NCBI GenBank assembly: GCA_963580245.1
Contig: CAUZJO010000112.1
Coordinates: 1 to 15,941, forward strand
Direction: 5' to 3'
Length of the DNA stretch: 15,941 nt
Source of the DNA: CAUZJO01 sp963580245
GTDB taxonomy: Bacteria; Sumerlaeota; Sumerlaeia; MVZB01
Shown: positions 1 through 5,979 of the stretch, piece after piece
Layout: each line of letters starts with the position of its first letter
Numbering within the stretch: the first letter of the stretch is position 1
The notes under the pieces: model-generated
Databases searched by the model: none
Told to the model about the DNA's origin: nothing
The model's input: only the letters and a program-made list of their open reading frames with translations
Translations under genes and position numbers: made by a program

Positions 1-225
1 AATGTCATGCGCCAAATGGTCGTGGATTTGGGGATGGAACCAATCGTTCCTCCAAAGCGCAACCGGATGTATCCTTGGGAATATGAGCGGGAAATGTATA
101 AAAAATGCAATGAAGTGGAGCGGCTTTCCCGTCGTTTGAAAGGCTTTCGTCAGATCTTTTCCCGTTTTGAGAAGTTGGCCGATATAAACCGGTCGGGATC
201 AATGCCGACGCTCGAGGAGGCGTAA
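1..225 (+). pseudogene. IS5-type transposase, 3' remnant (cut by window edge)
   Basis: This is the C-terminal end of a DDE transposase of the IS4/IS5 superfamily. The frame is open from base 1, so the 5' part lies outside the window. Seen: a basic stretch PPKRNRMYPWEYEREMYKK followed by NEVERLSRRLKGFRQIFSRFEKL. This aligns with the Y(2)R(3)E(6)K signature of the family: Tyr of MYKK, Glu of VER (third catalytic acid) and Lys of RRLK are present. The Arg position of the signature is Cys (codon tgc). After FEKLAD the sequence departs from the family; the usual hydrophobic C-terminal tail of about 20 residues is replaced by INRSGSMPTLEEA and a TAA. The truncation and the R-to-C change suggest a decayed element. 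No terminal inverted repeat could be recognised downstream (226-298). The family call is firm; the subgroup is not determined. Confidence 0.8.
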
Positions 226-298
226 TGCACGACGACACGGGCACTTGGCTTGCCTGGGGCCCGGGGGCGTCATCGGCGCCCATCCTTCCGGTCGGTGG

Positions 299-1093
299 TT
301 AATCTTCGGCCATGGGAACCCATCCCGGAGTCCGGCCGATCGCTTCCAGACCCTCGCGGGCAACGCGGGCCAGCAGGCCGTAATCGGGACTGTAGGCCAA
401 GATGGTGTGGCCTTTCTTCTTCTCTTCGGCGAGCTGTTCACCCGTGAACATATTCATCCTGGTCGCCACGTTGTGTTGGCGGCCCAGCTCCAGCGTCTTC
501 TGAATGATCGCGTCCACCTGCGGATACTCGTTCCATTTCATGGGTTCCAGACCCAGCGAGAGGCACAGGTCGCACTGGCCCATAAACAGGCCATCGATGC
601 CCGCAATCGAGTCGATCTCCTCCAACTCGTCGACCGCCTCCTTGGTCTCGATCATCACGATGACGATCGTGTTGTCGTTGGCGGCGCGGAGATAGGCGTC
701 GGTGTTGACGGTGTAGTCCGAGGCCAACAGCGGGCCAAACCCGCGCACGCCCTGGGGCGGATACTTGACGTTGCGCACGATCTCGCGCGCCTCTTTCGCA
801 CTCTTGATCATCGGCACTACGACCCCCATGGCACCGAGGTCGATCGAGTGCTGGATGTAATTCATGTCGCCGGGCGGGACACGGATCAGCGGGACGGACC
901 TCGTCCCCTTCATCGCCGTGACCATGCGCTCGACATCCGCCAGATCGAGCGGGTTGTGTTCGGTCTCGATGACGAGCCACTCGAAGCCCAAATTGGCGAG
1001 CAAGCCCGCCACATGATGACTCCCCAGCCCCATGAAGCAGCCGATCGCGGCCTCGCCCCGTTTCCATTTCTCGCGCACAGGGTTATCCAACAT
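299..1093 (-). CDS. HpcH/HpaI family class II pyruvate aldolase
   Basis: A 264-residue protein of the HpcH/HpaI aldolase family (2-keto-3-deoxy-sugar-acid or 4-hydroxy-2-oxo-acid aldolase). These cytoplasmic, metal-dependent TIM-barrel enzymes split 2-oxo acids into pyruvate and an aldehyde. Seen: His46 in TEHNPLD (catalytic base), Arg71 in LIRVPPGD (pyruvate carboxylate), the glycine-rich VKYPPQGVRGFGP block at 110-121, Glu149 in MIETKEAV and Asp175 in GQCDLCLSLG (metal ligands). The numbering is nearly that of E. coli HpaI, so the protein is full length and looks active. The family motif is usually GPNDLS; here it is GQCDLC, a small variation. The start at 1093 is supported by an AGGAAGGA ribosome-binding sequence about 13 nt upstream. 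A probable ABC-transporter remnant overlaps the start by 11 nt, which suggests a former sugar uptake and catabolism operon. The exact substrate cannot be told from sequence. Confidence 0.93.
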   Translation of the reverse strand: MLDNPVREKWKRGEAAIGCFMGLGSHHVAGLLANLGFEWLVIETEHNPLDLADVERMVTAMKGTRSVPLIRVPPGDMNYIQHSIDLGAMGVVVPMIKSAKEAREIVRNVKYPPQGVRGFGPLLASDYTVNTDAYLRAANDNTIVIVMIETKEAVDELEEIDSIAGIDGLFMGQCDLCLSLGLEPMKWNEYPQVDAIIQKTLELGRQHNVATRMNMFTGEQLAEEKKKGHTILAYSPDYGLLARVAREGLEAIGRTPGWVPMAED

Positions 1094-1292
1094 AATGGCA
1101 ATCCAATCCTTCCTGGGCTGAGTATCCCAACATCACACACTTGAACCGGTGATTCAGATGGGTTTCGCCGACCCTGTCTGAAACGATATCGATGAGGGTT
1201 TCAAGGCCAACTTCGCCCTTGTCGAATCTGCCAATGCGGCGACCGTGGCTGAGGACCACGATGCGGTGTGAGAAGTAGTCCCACCTCAACAT
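1083..1292 (-). pseudogene. Probable C-terminal remnant of a sugar ABC-transporter ATPase
   Basis: A 69-residue reading frame ending 11 nt inside the aldolase gene. Its first half reads YFSHRIVVLSHGRRIGRFDKGE and then VGLETLIDIVSD. This resembles the end of RbsA/XylG/MglA-type sugar ABC ATPases, where 'SDRIVVM..GRI.GEF.RGEAT.E.L' follows the H-loop region. Nothing upstream (1293-1367) continues the ATPase: Walker A, the signature motif and Walker B are all absent. About 30 residues after LIDIVSD (RVGETHLNHRF...) match nothing I recognise. I read this as the stump of a transporter gene that once preceded the aldolase in an operon, cut off when the recombinase region to the right was inserted or rearranged. 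A chance ORF is possible; the similarity is short and judged by eye. Confidence 0.4.
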
Positions 1293-1367
1293 TCCCGATG
1301 GTTTAGACGGATTTGAACAAAATCAATCCTCCGTATCGTGCGATCACCCGAAAAATCACCCGACTGA

Positions 1368-2171
1368 ATGGATTACTGCGGGAAATGGGCTAGCGTTGTG
1401 ACGTGGGATCAATTGCTTCCTGCAATGGTTAAGACCTACATGTTGGAACTTGAGCAAAGCGGGAAGACATTCGATACCGTCCGGTTGGACTTGGCCCCCG
1501 TCAAGTTGACCTGGCGTTACATGGTCGAGAACTACCCCGAACAGGTCCGACCCCCGACGCGGATCAAACTCAAGGCCCATCCGAAGCGAGAGATAGAATG
1601 CCTGAAACCGTTCGAGGTGGTGGCGCTACTCGATTGGCTTCGGGAAAAAGCCCCGGACCTGTGGCCGATGGCCTGTCTTCAAGCCCTGGCCGGGCTTCGC
1701 ATGACGGAAGCGGCGGCACTCAGGGTTCAGGACGTGGACTTCCAGAGTCAAACGGTCGAGGTGGCCGACACGGGTCATCATCGACCCAAGAATCGGAACT
1801 CATATCGAACGATTCCGGTATGCCGGGATGTGGCCCAAGCGTTGAAGGTGGCCGTGGCGGACCAGCGGGTGCGACCCGCCACCGGCGAACTGTTCACCAA
1901 CCGGCTTGGGAATCTGTGGGTCAAGTCGGCGATAAATCACCGTTGGACGCAAACCCTTCGGCGGGCGGCGCGTGAATTGAATTGCCCCCGGCTGGCCCAA
2001 GTGCAAGCCCACAGGCTTCGGGCGGCCTTCGCGACAATGGCGGACTAAGCGGGTGTTCCCGACCGGGTGCTCAAAGCCTATCTGGGCCATTCAAGCGGCG
2101 ATGTTCTGGGTGGGCATTATCGACGGATCGATCTGGCCGAACTTCGAGCGGTTTCAAGCCTGATGGATGGA
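1368..2171 (+). pseudogene. Tyrosine recombinase/integrase interrupted by an in-frame TAA
   Basis: Codons 1-226 followed by TAA (2046-2048) and a continuing same-frame C-terminus encode one phage-integrase-family recombinase. Seen before the stop: an N-terminal SAM-like segment (DYCGKW...PAMVKTYMLELEQSGKTFDTVR), Arg111 in LAGLRMTEAAALRV, Lys141 in RPKNRNS and the H215-R-L-R218 box in QAHRLRAAFATMAD. Seen after the stop, with no frame change: AGVPDRVLKAYLGH(241)SSGDVLGGHY(251)RRI, supplying the last catalytic His and the Tyr nucleophile. The six active-site residues are thus all present but split by one codon, where Glu, Gln or Lys to TAA is a single-base change. The ATG at 1368 is preceded directly by an in-frame TGA, so the N-terminus may be damaged as well. 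The original 3' end is unclear: the frame stays open to 3299, antisense to the glycosylase and purA, so I end it where recognisable homology stops. It is most likely a recent pseudogene. A sequencing error or readthrough cannot be excluded. Confidence 0.85.
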
Positions 2172-2255
2172 GGGACAGAATCAACGCGATGGATTCTGGC
2201 AAAATCCTGGCAACCCGCCAAATCGTGTGGTTGTAAAGTGTTGGGTTCATTAGGA

Positions 2256-2990
2256 TTACATGTCGGAAGCCGCGTGACTCTGGATCCAGCGCCAACTTGC
2301 CGGTGTCGCGGCGCAATCTCGGCGGGCCAGCGGGCAGTCCGCGCATCGGGCGCGCGGCTTGCAGAAATGGTGGCCGATGTGGACCAGTTGGGCGTGGTAG
2401 TCGTTGTAGAGCTCAACCTCGGGCCGCAGGTGGGCGCTGAACCACCGGCGGGCTTCGTCATACGTGGTTTTCTCGCCAAACAGTCCGTGACGCCGCCCGA
2501 TCCGCAGCGTGTAGGCATCGATCACGAACGAGGGGCGGCCCAGCGCGTAGAGGAGAATCGAGTCGGCCGTCTCGGGGCCGACGCCGTGGACCTCGAGCAA
2601 TGCCTCGCGCAACTGCTCGTCGGACATGCGGGCCAGGTCTTCGAAACGCCCGCGTCCGCCCGGGGCGAAGAATCCGGCCACGGCGACCAGTCGGCGGGCT
2701 TTGACGTTGAAATAACGGGCCGGCTGGATCAGCGGCGCGATTCGCTCGGGCCGCCGGCGGGCAAGCTTGGCCAGGTCCAGCAGGTCGGCCCCGCGGAGGT
2801 TCGCCAGCGCCTGCTCGACGTTCCTCCATGCCGCGTTCTGGGTCAGGATCGCGCCGATGATGATTTCGTCGCGGCCGCCGTTGGGGCCGTCGTGGTCGCG
2901 GGGCCACCAGTTGAACGGGCCCGCCGCCGCGCGCATGCGCTCATAGAGCCGCGGGGCGAGGGCCTTGGAGGGATCGGCGCGAGGGGTCAT
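2256..2990 (-). CDS. Endonuclease III-like HhH-GPD DNA glycosylase (4Fe-4S)
   Basis: A 244-residue base-excision-repair glycosylase of the HhH-GPD superfamily, acting on damaged bases in DNA. Seen: GAILTQNAAWRNVEQAL (46-62), the helix-hairpin-helix VHGVGPETADSILLYALG (134-151), catalytic Asp158 in FVIDAYTLRI, and a C-terminal iron-sulfur loop with Cys210, Cys216, Cys219 and Cys226 (C-x5-C-x2-C-x6-C). The Lys used by bifunctional endonuclease III (GVGRKTA) is Glu140 here (GVGPETA). The protein is therefore probably a monofunctional glycosylase closer to the MagIII/alkylation-repair branch than to Nth; this is inference from the motif. The gene starts 4 nt after the purA stop, so the two are almost certainly cotranscribed and probably translationally coupled. 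The gene name nth is deliberately not assigned. Confidence 0.92.
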   Translation of the reverse strand: MTPRADPSKALAPRLYERMRAAAGPFNWWPRDHDGPNGGRDEIIIGAILTQNAAWRNVEQALANLRGADLLDLAKLARRRPERIAPLIQPARYFNVKARRLVAVAGFFAPGGRGRFEDLARMSDEQLREALLEVHGVGPETADSILLYALGRPSFVIDAYTLRIGRRHGLFGEKTTYDEARRWFSAHLRPEVELYNDYHAQLVHIGHHFCKPRARCADCPLARRDCAATPASWRWIQSHAASDM

Positions 2991-2994
2991 CGGT

Positions 2995-4287
2995 TCAGAA
3001 GAAGGAAGACTGGCGCAGGATGGTCAGCTTGCGCCGCGCCCCGACTGAGACGATCGGGATGTCCACGCCCAGCAGCTCCTCGATCCGCCCGACGTATTTC
3101 TGTGCCTGAAGCGGCAGGTCATGGTAATCGCGGCACTCGGCCGTCACGCTTTGCCAGCCTTCGGCCTCCTCATAGACGGGTCGGCATTGGGCCAACAGTT
3201 CCTGGTCGAGCGGGATATGCTCCAGCCGCCGGCCGTCGGGACCCTCGTAATGGGTGCACAGCTCGATGCGGTCGAGGCCATCGAGCACGTCGAGTTTAGT
3301 CAAGGCGACCTTGGTGACGCCGGTCACCTCGATGGAGCGGCGCACGACCGCCGCGTCGAACCAGCCGCAGCGTCGCGGGCGCCCGGTCGTCGCGCCGAAT
3401 TCGCCGCCAGCTTCGCGGATCGTCTCGCCCAGCGCATTGTCGAGTTCAGTTGGGAACGGCCCCTCTCCGACGCGGGTGGTGTAAGCTTTCACCACGCCGA
3501 GGACTTCGTCAATCCGTTGCGGGGCCACGCCCAGGCCCGTGCAGACGCCGCCGGTCGAGGGATTGGAGCTGGTCACGTACGGGTAGGTGCCAAAGTCGAT
3601 ATCGAGCATCACGCCCTGCGCCCCCTCGGCCAGCACCCTTTTGTTTTCCCGCAAGTATTGATTCACGACGGCGACCGAATCGCAGAGCAGGGGAGCGACG
3701 AGCGGTTGGACTGTCCAAACTTGATCCAGCAGTTCGTCAGTCGTGGGCAGGCTCTCATCGTAGACGTGCTTGAAAAGGGGCTGATAAAAGTCGATCAGGG
3801 TGCCGATCTTGGCCCTCAGTCGGTCCTTGGAGCGATAATCGCCCAGGCGCACGCCCTGGCGGGCCACCTTGTCGGCATAGGCACTGCCGATCCCGCGGCC
3901 CGTGGTGCCGATTTTGCCCTTTCCGCGCCGGGCCTCGTGGGTCAGGTCCAGGCGCTTGTGGATGGGCAGGATCATGTGGGCCGCCTCGCCCAGACGCAGT
4001 CGGCCGCGAACATCGTGGCCGGCCCGCTCCAGCATCGCGACCTCTTCCTGTAAAACCAGCGGATCGACGACCACGCCGTTGCCGATCAGGCATATCGAGC
4101 GGGGGTTGAGAATGCCCGAGGGGATCAGGTGCAGGATTGTTTTTTGGTCGTCGACGACGATCGTGTGGCCGGCGTTGTTCCCGCCCTGATAGCGGGCGAC
4201 GACGTCGGCCTCGGCGGCGATCAAGTCGGTGATTTTACCCTTGCCTTCGTCGCCCCACTGGCAACCCAAGACCACGAGCAATGACAT
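2995..4287 (-). CDS. purA: Adenylosuccinate synthetase
   Basis: Full-length (430 aa) cytoplasmic enzyme joining IMP and aspartate with GTP, the first committed step of AMP synthesis. Seen: the phosphate-loop WGDEGKGK (11-18) with catalytic Asp13, GNNAGHT with His41, TTGRGIGSAYADK (128-140), EGAQGVMLDIDFGTYPYVTSSNP (221-243), KAYTTRVGEGPFPTEL (267-282), GATTGRPRRCGWFD (298-311) and TKLDVLDGL (330-338). All landmark residues are present; the common GIGPAY is GIGSAY here. A longer ORF exists upstream (ATG ending at 4356), but its first 23 residues are not PurA-like. The ATG at 4287 begins the canonical MSLLVVLGCQWGDEGKGK and has a strong GGAGGGGGG ribosome-binding site about 8 nt upstream, so I use it. 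The gene is followed after 4 nt by the DNA glycosylase. A probable promoter lies at 4368-4396. Confidence 0.98.
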   Translation of the reverse strand: MSLLVVLGCQWGDEGKGKITDLIAAEADVVARYQGGNNAGHTIVVDDQKTILHLIPSGILNPRSICLIGNGVVVDPLVLQEEVAMLERAGHDVRGRLRLGEAAHMILPIHKRLDLTHEARRGKGKIGTTGRGIGSAYADKVARQGVRLGDYRSKDRLRAKIGTLIDFYQPLFKHVYDESLPTTDELLDQVWTVQPLVAPLLCDSVAVVNQYLRENKRVLAEGAQGVMLDIDFGTYPYVTSSNPSTGGVCTGLGVAPQRIDEVLGVVKAYTTRVGEGPFPTELDNALGETIREAGGEFGATTGRPRRCGWFDAAVVRRSIEVTGVTKVALTKLDVLDGLDRIELCTHYEGPDGRRLEHIPLDQELLAQCRPVYEEAEGWQSVTAECRDYHDLPLQAQKYVGRIEELLGVDIPIVSVGARRKLTILRQSSFF

Positions 4288-4367
4288 TAAATTACCCCCC
4301 TCCCGACAGGGGTGTGTTGGGACGGCCACGCTGGTGCGACGCGGCGTCGAACACACACGAATACCAA

Positions 4368-4396
4368 AGTCTAGGGTCGGGTTGGCGCCTTTGCAA
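4368..4396 (-). promoter_or_regulatory. Candidate sigma70-type promoter of purA
   Basis: Read on the minus strand, TTGCAA (4396-4391, -35, 4 of 6 matches) is followed after exactly 17 nt by TAGACT (4373-4368, -10, 4 of 6 matches). Transcription would begin near 4361, giving a leader of about 75 nt before the purA ATG at 4287. The spacing is ideal, the boxes are imperfect, and sigma consensus in this phylum is not well known to me, so this is a candidate only. Confidence 0.4.
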
Positions 4397-4405
4397 TCTA
4401 ATCTT

Positions 4406-4427
4406 TAAAAACAGGGTTTTGCCCCTG
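4406..4427 (-). terminator. Weak intrinsic-terminator-like hairpin upstream of the purA promoter
   Basis: On the minus strand CAGGG-gcaaaa-CCCTG forms a 5-bp stem and is followed directly by TTTTT. It lies just upstream of the candidate purA promoter and between divergent genes, so it ends no annotated gene. It could stop antisense transcription coming from the aminotransferase side. The stem is short and may be coincidental. Confidence 0.3.
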
Positions 4428-4592
4428 AGAATTAGGCCCGTGGGCCGGCCCCGCGGGGGGCGCAAACGGCACGGAATCCCATTGCATGTCATCGAGTGGT
4501 GTGGAATGGATAGGGGCGTCTCAAGAACACGCCAAAGGCGTCAGTCCCCCCGCCGAGGGGTCGGAAGATGCGACCGATGAGGCTCAAGACCG

Positions 4593-5756
4593 TTGCCCGA
4601 TCTCGAAACCAACTCGCGCGGCATCCCTAACTTGGAGCAGATTGACTGGCCCGCCGAATTTCCGATCCTCGATCGCTCGATCTTCTTTAACCACGCCGCC
4701 GTGGCGCCTATCCCGGCCCGCTCGGCCGAGGCGCTTCGCCTCTTCGCCGACGAGGCCGCCCTGGAGGGAGCGAGCGCGTGGGGGCGGTGGGCCGAACGGC
4801 TCAAGGCGACGCGCAAGGCCGCCGCCTCCCTGCTGGGTTGCGACCTGGACGAAATCGGGTTCGTCCACAACACCACCCACGGCCTGTTGTGCTTGGCCAA
4901 CTCGCTCCCGTGGCGGCCGGGGGACAACATCGTGGGGATCGAGCATGAGTTCCCGGCCAACGTCCATCCCTGGCGAAATCTGAGGCGGCTGGGCGTGGCG
5001 TTGCGGACCGTCCCTGAAAGCCCCGACTACCGCTACGGGATCGACGATTTCGCCGAGCGGATCGACTCGCGAACGCGGTTGGTGACGACCTCGCTCGTGA
5101 ACTACTCGACGGGGTATCGATTGCCGGTCGAGGAGATCAGCCAGCTTTGTCGCGAACGGGACATCTTGTTTTGCCTGGACGCGATTCAGGGCGTGGGGGC
5201 CATGCCCACCCGTCCGGGCGAGCTGGGGTGCGATTTCCTCGTCGCCGACGGCCACAAGTGGATGCTCGGCCCCGAGGGGATCGGCTTGCTCTACGTCCGC
5301 AAAGAGCGTATGGATGTGTTCAACGAGGCCATGACCGGGTGGGTCGGGCGGGTCCGCTCGTGGGACTACGGGGACCTGGAGCAGCCCCTGGCCTCTACGG
5401 CCCGGCGATTCGAGGAAGGATCCTACAATATGGCCGGCGCGGCGGCGTTGGGCCAGTCGCTGGCTTTGATCGACGGCCTCGGGATCGGGCGTGTTTGGGA
5501 CCGGTTGGATAGCCTGACGGCGCGGCTGGCCGAAGGCTTGACGCGAAAGGGATACCAAATCACCTCCCCACGCGGCAAGGGCGAGCGATCAGGCATCATC
5601 GCCGCGACGCGTGAGGGGCTCGACCCCGAGGTCTGCGCCCGGCGGCTGGTGGACCGTGACATCCACATCAGCGCCCGCCGCGGCTGGCTGCGTTTCTCAC
5701 CCCACTTCTATAATCAGCCCGAACAGGTCGATAGGGTTCTCGATGCATTGGGTTGA
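4593..5756 (+). CDS. Class V aminotransferase (PLP-dependent)
   Basis: A 387-residue fold-type I PLP enzyme of aminotransferase class V (cysteine desulfurase, isopenicillin-N-epimerase and kynureninase relatives), cytoplasmic. Seen: an N-terminal FFNHAAVAPIP (31-41), the cofactor phosphate region FVHNTTHGL (90-98), Asp196 in FCLDAIQGVGAMP (pyridine nitrogen contact), the PLP lysine Lys222 in VADGHKWMLGPEGIGLLYVR, RFEEGS (272-277), and LRFSPHFYN (367-374) with the substrate-carboxylate Arg368. No cysteine-desulfurase catalytic-Cys loop of SufS/IscS type and no suf/isc neighbours are seen, so NifS-like desulfurase is not supported. The family is versatile and the substrate is unknown. The start is TTG: an in-frame TGA at 4578-4580 rules out earlier starts, and GAGG lies 10 nt upstream of the TTG. 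The gene is divergent from purA across about 305 bp and followed by about 220 bp without genes. Confidence 0.88.
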   Translation: MPDLETNSRGIPNLEQIDWPAEFPILDRSIFFNHAAVAPIPARSAEALRLFADEAALEGASAWGRWAERLKATRKAAASLLGCDLDEIGFVHNTTHGLLCLANSLPWRPGDNIVGIEHEFPANVHPWRNLRRLGVALRTVPESPDYRYGIDDFAERIDSRTRLVTTSLVNYSTGYRLPVEEISQLCRERDILFCLDAIQGVGAMPTRPGELGCDFLVADGHKWMLGPEGIGLLYVRKERMDVFNEAMTGWVGRVRSWDYGDLEQPLASTARRFEEGSYNMAGAAALGQSLALIDGLGIGRVWDRLDSLTARLAEGLTRKGYQITSPRGKGERSGIIAATREGLDPEVCARRLVDRDIHISARRGWLRFSPHFYNQPEQVDRVLDALG

Positions 5757-5943
5757 TCGACGACCAGAGCCGTCTCTGATCCATTCCAAAAGTTTCCGAG
5801 AATGCCCGACCCTTGATGATCATCACCCGTTCAAATTGCTCCGAGCCCATCCCTGACCGATCATCGAAGCATCCGATAGCGCTAACAGACAGGGGGCCAG
5901 GGGTCGAAACGGTACTGATGGGCAGGAATCCGCACGGATTTCA

Positions 5944-5971
5944 TTGTAAAAAGCCCGCCTTTTAGGATAAA
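5944..5971 (+). promoter_or_regulatory. Candidate promoter of the DUF1549/DUF1553 gene cluster
   Basis: TTGTAA (5944-5949) and GATAAA (5966-5971) are separated by 16 nt, with an AT-rich stretch in an otherwise GC-rich background. Just upstream is the short inverted repeat AATCCG-ca-CGGATT (5927-5940), possibly an operator half-site pair or the end of the preceding transcript. If the promoter is real, transcription starts near 5978. That makes the GTG at 5980 nearly leaderless and favours a downstream start. Confidence 0.3.
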
Positions 5972-5979
5972 CTACAGTA

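Larger units (their letters stand above)
4288..4592. other. Divergent intergenic region purA / aminotransferase
   Basis: 305 bp without a gene. It holds the candidate purA promoter and the minus-strand hairpin with T-tract listed separately. On the aminotransferase side there are two short stems: ACGCC-AAA-GGCGT at 4529-4541, and a CCCC/GGGG pairing near 4546-4560. These could structure the mRNA leader, but no riboswitch class is recognisable. I see no convincing promoter for the aminotransferase. Confidence 0.5.

Noticed and set aside
265..281. GGGCG/CGCCC hairpin after the aldolase stop
   Set aside because: Only a 5-bp stem with a 7-nt loop and no T-tract; common by chance in GC-rich DNA.
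245..1144. 299-codon plus-strand ORF opposite the aldolase
   Set aside because: Antisense shadow of a conserved aldolase in GC-rich DNA; the translation has no recognisable domain.
2172..3299. Long plus-strand frame continuing from the recombinase C-terminus
   Set aside because: Beyond about 2171 it runs antisense to the glycosylase and purA and is rich in Arg, Ala and Gly without domain features.
3121..4053. 310-codon plus-strand ORF opposite purA
   Set aside because: Shadow of purA, which is certain from its motifs.
4584..5558. 324-codon minus-strand ORF opposite the aminotransferase
   Set aside because: Shadow frame; the plus-strand protein has the full set of PLP-enzyme motifs.
4593..5756. 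Cysteine desulfurase (SufS/IscS) assignment for the class V aminotransferase
   Set aside because: No catalytic-Cys loop and no suf/isc genes nearby; only the broader family is supported.
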